The notes under the pieces: model-generated
Database searches by the model: none
Told to the model about the DNA's origin: nothing
What the model saw: the letters and a program-made list of their open reading frames with translations, nothing else
Position numbers and translations under genes: made by a program
Assembly: GCA_019637695.1 (NCBI GenBank)
Contig: JAHBVG010000020.1
Coordinates: forward strand, 1-64,000
Direction: 5' to 3'
DNA from: Caldilineaceae bacterium
GTDB taxonomy: Bacteria > Chloroflexota > Anaerolineae > Caldilineales > Caldilineaceae
DNA: 64,000 bases
Shown: in pieces, positions 34,940 to 43,548 of the stretch
How positions within the stretch are numbered: position 1 is the first letter of the stretch
Layout of the letters: the number at the start of each line of letters is the position of its first letter

Positions 34940-35641
34940 CACGTCGAGAAAGAGATGCGGACGGTCGAGGTTGATCATATCGATCTCCCAGCGCAGGAGA
35001 TCGCGAAACATCTCGGCGGTCTCGTCGTGGGTGAGAACCATGACTTTGATCCCCAGGCTGCGGCAGGTATCAATGAGTTCGGTGCTGAGATTTTTAGGGC
35101 CGACTTCGATGATGCGGGCGTTGAAGCGTTCATGGGCGCGACGCGCACCGGCCGCGTCAGAAACGTTCACTTTCAGGGGAAGATCTGGGGCCATCTCGTG
35201 AAGCAGCGACATCCATCCACTGCTACCTGACCAGAGGAAGCATTCCTCTTGCAGTTGCATGGCGTAGATCAGCTCAATCAAGTGGTAGGGATGGGCGAAT
35301 TTCACGTCGAAGAAGACCCTGGCCTTCCCCTTTACCCAACGCAGGAAATCTTCGAGCCGCGGCACTCGTTCCCGGGCGAACTGGGGCGCAAACCAGCTCC
35401 CAGCGTCGAGGCGGTCGATCTCGACGGAGGAGAGCGCCAGCAAGTGGCCCGCGCCATTCGTAGTGCGATCCACGGTGGCATCGTGCATGACATAAAAGAT
35501 ATGATCGCGGCTGGTCCACACATCGACCTCAATATAGTCGAGTCCCAGGTCTAGGCAGGCCTGCGCCGCTGCAAACGTATTCTCAGGAGCAATTTGATTG
35601 GCGCCTCGGTGCGAAACGATTTCGATCTTTCTGGCTGTCAA
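34919..35641 (-). CDS. glycerophosphodiester phosphodiesterase family protein
   Basis: A 240-residue TIM-barrel enzyme hydrolysing glycerophosphodiesters to glycerol-3-phosphate and an alcohol. VSHRGANQIAPENTFAA (about 9-25) holds the catalytic His and Arg and the metal Glu, DYIEVDVW the next Glu/Asp, and VMHDATVDRTTNG the second catalytic His. All key residues are present. The TTG start is supported by AAGGA seven bases upstream. The last residues (VLHGRQP) are encoded in the third 90-bp repeat, so the natural C-terminus may have been altered. Confidence 0.88.
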   Translation of the reverse strand: MTARKIEIVSHRGANQIAPENTFAAAQACLDLGLDYIEVDVWTSRDHIFYVMHDATVDRTTNGAGHLLALSSVEIDRLDAGSWFAPQFARERVPRLEDFLRWVKGKARVFFDVKFAHPYHLIELIYAMQLQEECFLWSGSSGWMSLLHEMAPDLPLKVNVSDAAGARRAHERFNARIIEVGPKNLSTELIDTCRSLGIKVMVLTHDETAEMFRDLLRWEIDMINLDRPHLFLDVLHGRQP

Positions 35642-35671
35642 TGGATTATCCTTGTCGAGGGAAGAGGTTCT

Positions 35672-35764
35672 GATATTGGATATTAGGTATTGGATATTGA
35701 GTCGCTCTTATAGACTATCACCAATACCCAATATCTAATACCCAATACCCGATATCTTTTTTTT
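35672..35764. repeat. heptad-repeat stem-loop, GATATTG dialect, with T-run
   Basis: Tandem GATATTG/GATATTA/GGTATTG units (35672-35699) face inverted units (35720-35756), followed by eight T (35757-35764). It lies between the divergent GDPD and enolase-superfamily genes, where a terminator would not be expected in the plus direction. Confidence 0.7.
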
Positions 35765-35805
35765 CATCATACCCCACCCCATCACCCACACGAAATGAGG
35801 AGAGT

Positions 35806-36966
35806 ATGGCAGACCCCATCATCACCAAATTTGAGGTTCATGAGTACCAGTTCACAACCAAAGATCTCGGTACGGATTACAACGGGTTCAACCTCGTTTA
35901 CGAGCCGGGGAACACGATCACGCGCGGCGGCTATGTGCTGCGCGTCTTCACCGATCAGGGGATCGTGGGCGAGTACGGCGGGGGCAGCGCGCTGGATTAT
36001 GCTGCGCTGCCGCGGCTGGCGGCCTACCTCAAAGGCAAGAACGCGTTAGAGCGCGAACGGTTTTTCACCGATATCAACCGCGCCCAGCGCCAGGTGGCGC
36101 GGATCGGGCTGGCCCCCATCGATATCGCCCTGTGGGACATTGCCGGGAAGTTCTTCGGCGTGCCCATATACCGACTGCTGGGCGGCTACAAGAGCAGCGT
36201 GCCCTGCTACGCCAGCACCTATCACGGCGATCACCAGCCCGATGGCATGTCCACGCCGGAAGCCTACGCCGATTTTGCCGAGCAGTGTCTGGAACTGGGC
36301 TATCCCGCCTTTAAGATCCACGGCTGGGGACGGGCGCCGATCAAGCAGGAGATCGATACTGTCCACGCTGTGGGCAAACGGGTGGGCGGCAAGATGGATC
36401 TTATGCTCGATCCGGCCTGTGAGTACATCACCTTTGGCGAGGCGCTCAAGGTGGGCTGGGCCTGCGACGAGAACCGCTATTTCTGGTACGAGGACCCCTA
36501 TCGCGATGGTGGTACATCCCAGTTTGCCCACCGCAAAATGCGACAATTGATCCGCACGCCGCTGCTGATGACCGAACATGTACGCTCTGTCGAACCGCAC
36601 ATCGATTTCCTCGTGAATGAGGCCACCGATTATGTGCGCGGCGATGTGGGCTACGACGGCATCACCGGCGTCATGAAGATCGCCCATGCTTGCGAAGGAT
36701 TGGGCGTCGATATTGAGTTCCACGGGCCCGGCCCAGCCCAGCGCCAATGTATGGCCGCCATCCGCAACACCAACTACTACGAGATGGGGCTGCTCCATCC
36801 CAAAGCGCCGGCCAGCCACGATCCCAACCTCTACATCGACTATCACGACGATCTGGAGGCTGTGGATGAAAACGGTCACGTCCCCATTCCACAAGGGCCA
36901 GGGCTGGGCGTGGAGATCGACTGGGATTGGGTGAATCGCAATCGGGTTTCGCTGTTGGAGATTTAA
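35806..36966 (+). CDS. enolase C-terminal domain-like (mandelate racemase family) protein
   Basis: A 386-residue protein. APIDIALWDIAGKFFGVPIYRLLGG is the domain junction, PAFKIHGWG the Lys region (K-x-H in place of K-x-K), MLDPACEY the first metal ligand, FWYEDPYRDGG the second, and MTEHVRSVEPH the third (E-H in place of G-E). IEFHGPGPAQRQCMAA carries a His. The K-x-H and T-E-H features set it apart from the other three copies and point to a different reaction, perhaps a D-mannonate- or tartrate-like dehydratase branch. The substrate is unknown. GAGGAGAGT precedes the ATG. Confidence 0.82.
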   Translation: MADPIITKFEVHEYQFTTKDLGTDYNGFNLVYEPGNTITRGGYVLRVFTDQGIVGEYGGGSALDYAALPRLAAYLKGKNALERERFFTDINRAQRQVARIGLAPIDIALWDIAGKFFGVPIYRLLGGYKSSVPCYASTYHGDHQPDGMSTPEAYADFAEQCLELGYPAFKIHGWGRAPIKQEIDTVHAVGKRVGGKMDLMLDPACEYITFGEALKVGWACDENRYFWYEDPYRDGGTSQFAHRKMRQLIRTPLLMTEHVRSVEPHIDFLVNEATDYVRGDVGYDGITGVMKIAHACEGLGVDIEFHGPGPAQRQCMAAIRNTNYYEMGLLHPKAPASHDPNLYIDYHDDLEAVDENGHVPIPQGPGLGVEIDWDWVNRNRVSLLEI

Positions 36967-37023
36967 GCGCTGATCAGCAGAATTCTTGTTTTTTGTGCAA
37001 GAAATGTACTGGTCGAAGACCGG

Positions 37024-37066
37024 GTGAAATCTGTAGGCGCGGTCGGCCCGCGCCTACAGATTTCAC
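37024..37066. repeat. perfect 18-bp palindromic hairpin
   Basis: Arms 37024-37041 and 37049-37066 are exact inverted complements with a 7-nt loop. The centre (TAGGCGCG/CGCGCCTA) recalls the GTAGGGG-type palindromes elsewhere. It follows the enolase-superfamily gene and may end its transcript. Confidence 0.8.
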
Positions 37067-37109
37067 TGTCTTGTTGACCAATACAAAATCGTCCACAAAG
37101 GATGAGAAG

Positions 37110-37475
37110 ATGCCCATCGTGGACGAACGACAACACTACACTGTCAAAGAAAAGGCCAACGAAGAAGCCAACAAGCTCTTCTACGATGCCTTCAAACATC
37201 TGACCACGCTGAGTACTGGCTCGATCTTGATCCTGGTCTCATTGTTAGAGCTGTTCTTCACCGCTCCCCAGTGGAAAGGTTTGGTTGTTGTCTCTTTGGT
37301 CAGTTTCATCATCTGCATTGTCAGCTCGGTGCTGATGATGTTCTTCCAGGCTGGCGCTGTCCTGGTCCTGAAGGAGAGTACGAATCGGACAGAGAAGACT
37401 TTCTTCTTTGTGACAATGGCGAGTTTTCTCCTGGGGATCATTAGTTTTGTGGGGTTTGCCATCATCAATTTCTAA
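37110..37475 (+). CDS. small three-helix membrane protein of unknown function
   Basis: A 121-residue protein. The N-terminal ~28 residues are charged, then three hydrophobic helices lie at about 32-47, 52-75 and 90-118. The pattern (helix, short loop, FITAPQWKGL-like turn, helix) is common in small hypothetical membrane proteins. The ATG at 37110 is preceded by GGATGAGA. I recognise no family. A two-way terminator follows. Confidence 0.55.
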   Translation: MPIVDERQHYTVKEKANEEANKLFYDAFKHLTTLSTGSILILVSLLELFFTAPQWKGLVVVSLVSFIICIVSSVLMMFFQAGAVLVLKESTNRTEKTFFFVTMASFLLGIISFVGFAIINF

Positions 37476-37532
37476 CCGCGGCATCCACGTAGGACACGGA
37501 TTTGCAGGATTTCCAAGATGTCAGCAGATCGA

Positions 37533-37567
37533 AAAAGCCGATTGGCTTATAGATCCAATCGGCTTTT
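37533..37567. terminator. bidirectional terminator
   Basis: AAAAGCCGATTGG (37533-37545) and its exact complement (37555-37567) around a 9-nt loop, with A-run on one side and T-run on the other. It lies between the convergent small membrane protein and hflC. Confidence 0.85.
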
Positions 37568-37586
37568 GTGTGTTTGCTAAAGGCTG

Positions 37587-38492
37587 TTAGGGGGTGACTG
37601 CGGCGGGCATGGGCAGAAGTTCAGGCCGCTCGGCGCTGTTGTTCAGCAGAAAACGGAAGAACTCTGTGTCGGATGGGATGATCATCCGATCCCCTCTTTT
37701 CAAGATGGTGTCATAGGCCTGAAGACGGCGGATGAAGGCATAGAACTCGGGATCCTGCGCCAGCGCTTCGGCGTAGATACCGATGGCCTCGGCTTCACCT
37801 TCGCCGCGTAGCCGTTGGGCCTGCTGTTCGCCTTCTGCCACAATCACGGCGCTGTTGCGATCGGCCTGCGCTCGAATAATATTGCCCAACTCTTCCCCCT
37901 CGGCCCGCAACAGCGAGGACTCTCGCTGCCGCTCGGCGCGCATCCGATCAAAGACACTCTGCTCTACCTCTCTGGGCAGATCCGCGCGCTTGGTGCGCAC
38001 ATCCAGCACAAGAATGCCGAACTCGGCGGCCTTGCCCACGGCAGATGCGGCTACCCGTTCCTCGATTGCCTCGCGCTGATTGGAGATGACATCCATAAAT
38101 TCTACGGTCGCCAGTTCGCGGCGCAGTTCCGAAAAGATGATATCGTCCAGGCGGGCGCGAGCGCCAGATTCGGTGCGTACAGCTTTGAAGAAGACCAGAG
38201 GATCGTTGATCCGCCACCGTGTAACATGATCCACCACCAGCCGTTTCTTGTCGGCAGTCAAATATTCTTGGGGTGAGGCATCGCTCGACAACACTCGCTT
38301 GTCAAAGGTGATCACATTCTGAATGAACGGCCGTTTGAAAGCCAGGCCCGGCTCGCGGATGGTCGCCACCGGATCGCCAAACTGAAGGATAATCGCCTGT
38401 TGCGTCTCCTGGACGACGAATACACTCTGGCTAATCACGATGGCGGCTACAATGGCAAGCATCACAATGGTTGTGAAAATATAACTTCTCAT
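37587..38492 (-). CDS. hflC: HflC, prohibitin/SPFH family modulator of FtsH
   Basis: A 301-residue protein with one N-terminal membrane helix (about 5-25), then an SPFH domain (VQETQQAIILQFGDPV...) and a helical C-terminus (ADRNSAVIVAEGEQQAQRLRGEGEAEAIGIYAEA). ATG 38492 is preferred to an overlapping GTG at 38501 because GGAGGG lies eight bases before it. HflC forms a large outside cage with HflK around the FtsH protease in enterobacteria. The ATG is 2 bases beyond the hflK stop, so they are translationally coupled. FtsH is not in the window. Confidence 0.88.
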   Translation of the reverse strand: MRSYIFTTIVMLAIVAAIVISQSVFVVQETQQAIILQFGDPVATIREPGLAFKRPFIQNVITFDKRVLSSDASPQEYLTADKKRLVVDHVTRWRINDPLVFFKAVRTESGARARLDDIIFSELRRELATVEFMDVISNQREAIEERVAASAVGKAAEFGILVLDVRTKRADLPREVEQSVFDRMRAERQRESSLLRAEGEELGNIIRAQADRNSAVIVAEGEQQAQRLRGEGEAEAIGIYAEALAQDPEFYAFIRRLQAYDTILKRGDRMIIPSDTEFFRFLLNNSAERPELLPMPAAVTP

Positions 38493-38493
38493 C

Positions 38494-39522
38494 TTATTCA
38501 CCCTCCGTCGTCACTGCCGGGCTTACCGTCGCCTGCTCAACAGGTCTGGTTTCGGTTAACGGCAGGAAAGGCAAGATCTGGCTGCTCCCCATTGCATCTT
38601 TGTCCAACAAAATCAGATCCACATGGTTGAGTACTCGTTCTAAAGATTCAATGTGCAGCCGCTCTCGCGTTACCTCTGGCGCCAGTTGGTAAGCCTTGAG
38701 GACGGCGATGAAACGTTCGGCTTCACCGGTAGCACGCAGGATCTCCCGATCTCTGAAGCCGGTGGCCTCTTCGATCAGGCGCTGTCGTTCACCGCGCGCA
38801 CGCGGAACAATATCGTTCTGGTAGGCTTCTGCCTCGTTGATGCGTCGCTCTTTGTCGGCCTGGGCGCGCACAACTTCTTGGAAGGCATCGCGCACCTCCG
38901 CCGGCGGATCAGCGACCTGCAGGCGCACATCCGTTACCAAAATGCCCGTGCCATAGTCCTCCATCAACCGTGTGAGGAAGATGCGAGTCTGATCCTGGAC
39001 GCGAGCGCGTTCCTCGGTGATCACCGCATCGATGCCCATCTGACCCACGGCGCTGCGCAAGGCAACCTCGGCGCTGGTCACAAGGACAGTCTCAGGCTGC
39101 TGCACATTGAAGACAAAGTCGCGCGAACTACCCACCCGATATTGGATCAACAATTCTACCTGCACAATGTTTTCGTCGCGGGTCAACATGAGCGCCTCGT
39201 TGAGGACCTCTTCTTTGCGGTCGCCGATCCCTGTGCGGAAGCCAATCTCGGCGCGACGGATGCTCTGGACATCCACAACATTTACACTCTGAATGGGCGA
39301 GGGAAGGTGGTAGTTCAGGCCCGATCCTGTGACAGTGGAGAATCTGCCAAAGGTACGCACAACGCCTTCTTCACCTGGCTGAACAATATAGATCCCAGTG
39401 CTTAGCCAGAGGATAAAAAGGACGGGGATAACCGCAAAGTAGATGATCCTGCGATTACTCGTCAACCAACGGAGAAAGTCGTCTCGGAATTCTTCATACG
39501 AGACACTGTCATTTAACGACAC
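38494..39522 (-). CDS. hflK: HflK, prohibitin/SPFH family modulator of FtsH
   Basis: A 342-residue protein. After ~20 residues a membrane helix (IIYFAVIPVLFILWLSTGIYIV) leads into GEEGVVRTFGRF, the start of the SPFH domain. LNYHLPSPIQSVNVVDVQSIRR and GERQRLIEEATGFRDREILRATGEAERF are typical HflK blocks. The GTG at 39522 has AAAGGA eight bases upstream; an in-frame ATG ten codons earlier overlaps the same site and is badly placed. First gene of the hflKC pair. Confidence 0.87.
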   Translation of the reverse strand: MSLNDSVSYEEFRDDFLRWLTSNRRIIYFAVIPVLFILWLSTGIYIVQPGEEGVVRTFGRFSTVTGSGLNYHLPSPIQSVNVVDVQSIRRAEIGFRTGIGDRKEEVLNEALMLTRDENIVQVELLIQYRVGSSRDFVFNVQQPETVLVTSAEVALRSAVGQMGIDAVITEERARVQDQTRIFLTRLMEDYGTGILVTDVRLQVADPPAEVRDAFQEVVRAQADKERRINEAEAYQNDIVPRARGERQRLIEEATGFRDREILRATGEAERFIAVLKAYQLAPEVTRERLHIESLERVLNHVDLILLDKDAMGSSQILPFLPLTETRPVEQATVSPAVTTEGE

Positions 39523-39622
39523 AACGAAATTCCTTTCTGTATGATACAGCAAACGGTATACCCGAAGGCATGTATCTTTAGGATACCATATTTTGGTTGA
39601 TTCTTATAACGCTCCTATCTTT

Positions 39623-39642
39623 GGATTTCCTACGGGAAATCC
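39623..39642. repeat. 8-bp hairpin in the hflK/response-regulator intergenic region
   Basis: GGATTTCC and GGAAATCC pair perfectly around TACG. The region 39553-39722 holds divergent promoters but no gene; the hairpin could be an operator or a leader structure. Confidence 0.4.
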
Positions 39643-39722
39643 CTACTTGCTTTTGCAAGGTTCGACGAATACTATACAGTACTTAGATCGATATAAGCTG
39701 ATACTGGACCTACGAGGTCTCT

Positions 39723-40115
39723 ATGTCTTCACCGCTGCGGCTTATTGTAGCCGACGATAGTGCTGTCTTCCGTTCTGCACTCTGCCAGTACCTAAGCTCT
39801 CTAAAATCTGTTACCGTCCTTGGCGAAGCTGAAGATGGGATTCAAGCCCTCGAAATGGTGAACCGGCTGTCGCCGGATGTTCTTCTCCTTGACCTGAGTA
39901 TGCCCAGGATGGATGGCTATGCAGTCCTCCAACATTTACACGCGCAAGAATCCTCAGTCTCTGTCATCATCCTGACTGGTCATCCTGACGCTTACTTTGA
40001 GCAACTCCTTAAGCAAGGGGCAGTGGCCTGTATTGAGAAGCACAGAGCGCCCCTGTTATTAGCGCAGACGTTTGCCCACATCAAGGAGCGAAAATCGGCC
40101 GCTCACTCTACATAG
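39723..40115 (+). CDS. single-domain response regulator
   Basis: A 130-residue CheY-like receiver. IVADDSAVFR holds the two acidic residues, LLLDLSMPRMDGY the phospho-acceptor Asp (about 58), IILTGHPD the Thr (about 86) and ACIEKHRAPL the Lys (about 107). Only a short basic tail follows, so there is no output domain. It is an orphan: no histidine kinase is adjacent. It converges with the beta-galactosidase gene, 11 bases away. Confidence 0.87.
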   Translation: MSSPLRLIVADDSAVFRSALCQYLSSLKSVTVLGEAEDGIQALEMVNRLSPDVLLLDLSMPRMDGYAVLQHLHAQESSVSVIILTGHPDAYFEQLLKQGAVACIEKHRAPLLLAQTFAHIKERKSAAHST

Positions 40116-40126
40116 GCATCGCAACG

Positions 40127-42244
40127 TTATCTGTTCTTCTCCTCGATTACCCGTACTTCCCCTGGCTGGAGGATGATGCTGCGATCAAATTGTTCGCCGC
40201 TGAGGATGTCTGTGGTCGGCGCAGACAGGGAAAGGTATTGGGTTTTACTCGTGTGGTTGAGCAAAAAGAGGATTCTACGCCCGTCTTGGTGGACGCGAGC
40301 GCAGATTTCCACGCCCGGCATAGATGGCATCAGCGCATAAATGCCATGTTCGGGCAGCAGCCAGCCGAAGAGCGCATGGTAGAGCATGGGTCCACCCATG
40401 CACCCAACGTAGATCACTTTGCCCCCCTCTTCGTGAAATTTATAGGTGATCCCAGCTTTGCCGCTGTACCAGCCTTCCGTATAGGTGGCGATCACCTGTG
40501 TGCCTTCCTCTGGTTCGAGGATCTCAGCCCACAGCCCTATGGGTGATTGGCGGCCCATCCGTGTGACGGCGCGCGACCAGCGCAATTCGTTGCGTCGTTC
40601 CGGCGCCAATGAATCCATATAGCGTACAGTCGTCCCTGCCAGATCTGCCAGTGGACCGGGCTGGGGTATGGGGAAGAGTTTGTTGTCTTGATCCTTTACG
40701 CCAGCGCGCGGACCGAGGATCAGTGTGCCGCCGTTTTTCACAAAGCGGCGCAAGTTTTCCACCACATCGGGTCTCAACAGGTTGAGGAAGGGCGCGCAGA
40801 CGATTTTGTAGCGGCTGAGATCTGTATTGGGGGCGACAATGGCCGCGGGTACATTGGCTTCCCACAGGGCGATGTATGCGGCGAGATAAGGCCAGGCGAT
40901 CCAGGCGCGCCCGGTCATGTAGCGTTCATCCGGTTCATCCTCGCGATCCATGCGTACGGCTGGGTTTTCGAGCGTGAAATCGTTGGCGTGATCCATGCGG
41001 AGCAGGCTGTTGTGAGGCTGGTTTTGCAGCACCCAACGGCTGTCAAAGTCCAACAAGATCGCAACCTCCGCCGAAGGCACTGTGCCTTCTAATTTGGGCG
41101 CGAGTTCTTTCAGTTCCTGACCGATTTGGGCAATTTCGGCGTAGCTCTGGGTTTTGCGGCCAGCGTAGTCGAGGACCCCGCTATGGTATTGCTCGCTGCC
41201 GCCCAACGCCTGCCGCCAGCGGAAGTAGATGATGCCGTCTGCGCCGTGACCGATACCCTGATAGGTCTTGAGCCGCACAAAGTTGGGTTCGGGCAAAGGA
41301 TTGTAGACGCTCCAATTGATCTGGCCTGCCTGCTGCTCCATCACCCAGAAGTTCCGCTCCATCACGCCCCAAATGTGATCGTGGGCCGCCGCGACCAGGG
41401 CAGGCGTAGCGCCGTGGAAGTGGTAATTGTCCCAACTGGCGAAGTCGAGATTTTCGCTCAGATCATAGGCGTCCAAATCTGGGAAGAAAAACATTAAATT
41501 GTGAGTCACAAAATGGTTCGGGCAGAGACGGCGCAGGATCGCGATCTGCTCGTTGTGATATGCGCGCCAGGTGTCGCTGCTGAACCGGTAAAAATCAAGG
41601 ATATGGCTGGGATTGCGCTCGGCGGCAGATGCATTCGGCGTGGGGATCTGATTCCAGTCCAAATAGAACTCACCCCAGAAGGCCGTGCCCCAATTCTGGT
41701 TGAGCAGTTCGAGATCGCCGTGGCGCTCCTGCAGCCAGTGGTGGAAGCGGTCTGTGCAGATCTCGCAATGGCAGCGCGCCGTGTCGTGACAGCCGAACTC
41801 ATTGTCGGTCTGCCAGCCGATCACATGCGGGTTGTCGGCATAGCGGGCGGCGATCTTCTCGACGATGATGCGGCTTCGTTCCCGATAAGCCGGTTGATTG
41901 GCGCACGCCTCGCGCCGTGTACCAGGACCCAAGTGGCGTCCATAGGCGTCCACCTGCATGATTTCGGGGTGAGCGGCGAGCAGCCAGGGCGGCGGCGCCG
42001 GCGTGGGCGTGCAGAGGACGATTTTCAGCCCGTGGCGCCCCAACACGTCGATGGCTCGATCCAGCCAGCCGAAATCGAATTGACCCTGAGCCGGTTCAAG
42101 CAATCCCCAGGCGAATTCGGCCAACCGCACCGTGTTGAATCCAGCTTCTGCCATCAGCGCTGCGTCGGTCTCCCAGCGGGCTTCCCCTTCTGCCAACCAT
42201 TGGCTCCACTGTTCTGGGTAATAATCACAGCCGAAGTAGATCAT
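40127..42244 (-). CDS. GH42 family beta-galactosidase
   Basis: A 705-residue cytoplasmic glycoside hydrolase. The ATG at 42244 has AAAGGT upstream; the frame extends ten codons earlier without support. FGCDYYPEQWS is the typical start. WQTDNEFGCHD (about 143) contains the acid/base Glu, and NFWVMEQQAGQINW (about 303) the nucleophile Glu. CHDTARCHCEIC is the zinc cysteine cluster seen in GH42. The C-terminal third holds the trimerisation and beta-sandwich domains. It should release galactose from beta-galactosides or plant galactans. No transporter or regulator is next to it. Confidence 0.9.
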   Translation of the reverse strand: MIYFGCDYYPEQWSQWLAEGEARWETDAALMAEAGFNTVRLAEFAWGLLEPAQGQFDFGWLDRAIDVLGRHGLKIVLCTPTPAPPPWLLAAHPEIMQVDAYGRHLGPGTRREACANQPAYRERSRIIVEKIAARYADNPHVIGWQTDNEFGCHDTARCHCEICTDRFHHWLQERHGDLELLNQNWGTAFWGEFYLDWNQIPTPNASAAERNPSHILDFYRFSSDTWRAYHNEQIAILRRLCPNHFVTHNLMFFFPDLDAYDLSENLDFASWDNYHFHGATPALVAAAHDHIWGVMERNFWVMEQQAGQINWSVYNPLPEPNFVRLKTYQGIGHGADGIIYFRWRQALGGSEQYHSGVLDYAGRKTQSYAEIAQIGQELKELAPKLEGTVPSAEVAILLDFDSRWVLQNQPHNSLLRMDHANDFTLENPAVRMDREDEPDERYMTGRAWIAWPYLAAYIALWEANVPAAIVAPNTDLSRYKIVCAPFLNLLRPDVVENLRRFVKNGGTLILGPRAGVKDQDNKLFPIPQPGPLADLAGTTVRYMDSLAPERRNELRWSRAVTRMGRQSPIGLWAEILEPEEGTQVIATYTEGWYSGKAGITYKFHEEGGKVIYVGCMGGPMLYHALFGWLLPEHGIYALMPSMPGVEICARVHQDGRRILFLLNHTSKTQYLSLSAPTTDILSGEQFDRSIILQPGEVRVIEEKNR

Positions 42245-42278
42245 AAAAAGTACCTTTTGTGGTGAGGTGGTCATCGAA

Positions 42279-42337
42279 ATGAGTAAAGAGTAATGAGTAA
42301 TATCCGTATCTCTACCTACTCATTACTCATCACTCAT
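42279..42337. repeat. heptad-repeat stem-loop, TGAGTAA dialect
   Basis: The left arm 42279-42303 and right arm 42313-42337 are inverted copies with a few changes and a 9-nt loop. The right arm is read in the threonine dehydratase gene and encodes its last residues (MSDE) and stop. Confidence 0.75.
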
Positions 42338-43309
42338 TATCCTGCAATAGGTCGCCACATCGATATTCGAGCCGCAGGCAATGATCCCCACGCGCTTGCC
42401 GAGGATCTTCTGGCGCAGAGGGCCGATCATAGCGGCAGCGGCAGCGGCGCAAGCGGGTTCGCAGACCAGTTTGAGGCTGCGGAAGAGCAGACGCATACTC
42501 TCTTTGAGCGCGTCATCGCTCACCAACACGATTTCTTCGATAAAGTGATGGCAGAGCGCAAAGCTGTAACGGGCCGCTGTGGGCGCGCCGAGACTGTCCG
42601 CAATCGTGGAAACTTTATCAATGGCTTGCGGCGATCCTGCCTGGAAGCTGAGCCACATGGTGTTGGCGCCCTCCGGTTCGACGCCGTAGATCTGGCAATG
42701 GGGCTGCATCTGCTTGATCGCCGTTGCCATCCCCGCAGCCAGACCACCCCCGCCAATGGGGATGATGACCACGTCGAGATCCGCCGCCTGCTGGCAGAAC
42801 TCCATCCCCACAGTCGCCGTGCCGAGGATCGTCTGCTTGCCCTCAAACGGGTGAACAAAGGTGCGCCCCTCCTCGCGTTCAATCCGGCGGACCTCGTCAA
42901 AGGCGGCGTGGACATTGTCCACCAGTACCACGTCGCCGCCGTAATCGCGTACTTTTTGCACCCGGCCTGGAGGCGCGGACTGCGGCATGACCAGCCTGGC
43001 TGTTGATCCCATCAGACCCGCCGCCCAGGCCACGGCGATGGCGTGGTTCCCTGCGCTGACAGCCGTGACGCCGCGACGCCGCGCCTCCTCATCCAAACGC
43101 AGCAGATTGTTCACCGCGCCGCGGGCTTTGAAGGTTCCCGTCCGCTGCAAGAGTTCGAGTTTGATGAAAATCTCGCTACCTTCGCCCACAAGCGCGTCGA
43201 TCTCCCGTTCCTGCCAGCGCCAGACGGGCGTCTCTACCACATATGCGTCCATCATCCGCCGCGCCTCGCTGATTTCGTCGAGTGTGGGGATGTCGATTGT
43301 TAAATTCAT
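42323..43309 (-). CDS. threonine/serine ammonia-lyase (PLP fold type II)
   Basis: A 328-residue threonine dehydratase-like enzyme deaminating threonine or serine to 2-oxobutyrate or pyruvate. GTFKARGAVNNLL (about 59-71) has the PLP Lys, SAGNHAIAVAWAA the Asn loop, and PIGGGGLAAGMA the phosphate-binding Gly loop. There is no C-terminal ACT regulatory domain, so it resembles the catabolic/short type. The ATG at 43309 (or 43312) follows GAGGA. The last residues (RIMSDE) come from the heptad repeat, and earlier in-frame codons upstream of the start are also repeat. Confidence 0.87.
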   Translation of the reverse strand: MNLTIDIPTLDEISEARRMMDAYVVETPVWRWQEREIDALVGEGSEIFIKLELLQRTGTFKARGAVNNLLRLDEEARRRGVTAVSAGNHAIAVAWAAGLMGSTARLVMPQSAPPGRVQKVRDYGGDVVLVDNVHAAFDEVRRIEREEGRTFVHPFEGKQTILGTATVGMEFCQQAADLDVVIIPIGGGGLAAGMATAIKQMQPHCQIYGVEPEGANTMWLSFQAGSPQAIDKVSTIADSLGAPTAARYSFALCHHFIEEIVLVSDDALKESMRLLFRSLKLVCEPACAAAAAAMIGPLRQKILGKRVGIIACGSNIDVATYCRIMSDE

Positions 43310-43323
43310 CATCGGTCCTCGAA

Positions 43324-43402
43324 GGGGATTGGTGGCTGGTGGTTGGTGACTGGGCAGAGGTGACAAGCGAATTGCGAATTGCGAGTTGCGAACTTGCAAC
43401 CT
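43324..43402. repeat. heptad repeats, GGTTGGT and GCGAATT dialects
   Basis: Block 1 (43325-43354) is GGTGGCT/GGTGGTT/GGTGACT units. Block 2 (43367-43400) is GCGAATT/GCGAATT/GCGAGTT/GCGAACT. The two blocks are tandem, not inverted to each other, and lie just upstream of threonine dehydratase. Confidence 0.65.
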
Positions 43403-43446
43403 ACCACCACTTTTGCCTTTTGATTTGTAACTATACAGCCATATAC

Positions 43447-43512
43447 CGTAGGGGCACGGGTGGGGGCGGGCAGCATGTTCGCTATCAACCTAATGTTTGA
43501 GCCCGCCCCCAC
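43447..43512. repeat. GC-rich palindrome, GTAGGGG family
   Basis: GTGGGGGCGGGC (43460-43471) and GCCCGCCCCCAC (43501-43512) are exact inverted complements. GTAGGGG precedes the left arm as in the copy at 1250-1325. CTGCTAT/CTGCTAT heptads follow. Confidence 0.7.
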
Positions 43513-43548
43513 TGCCAACTGCTATCTGCTATCTGCTGCCCGCTTCTC

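Noticed and set aside
34643..35230. Open frame on the plus strand across the 90-bp repeats and antisense to the GDPD gene, with a 30-residue protein repeat
   Set aside because: The unit length is a multiple of three, which keeps the frame open by chance; there is no ribosome site, and the rest is antisense to a clear GDPD gene.
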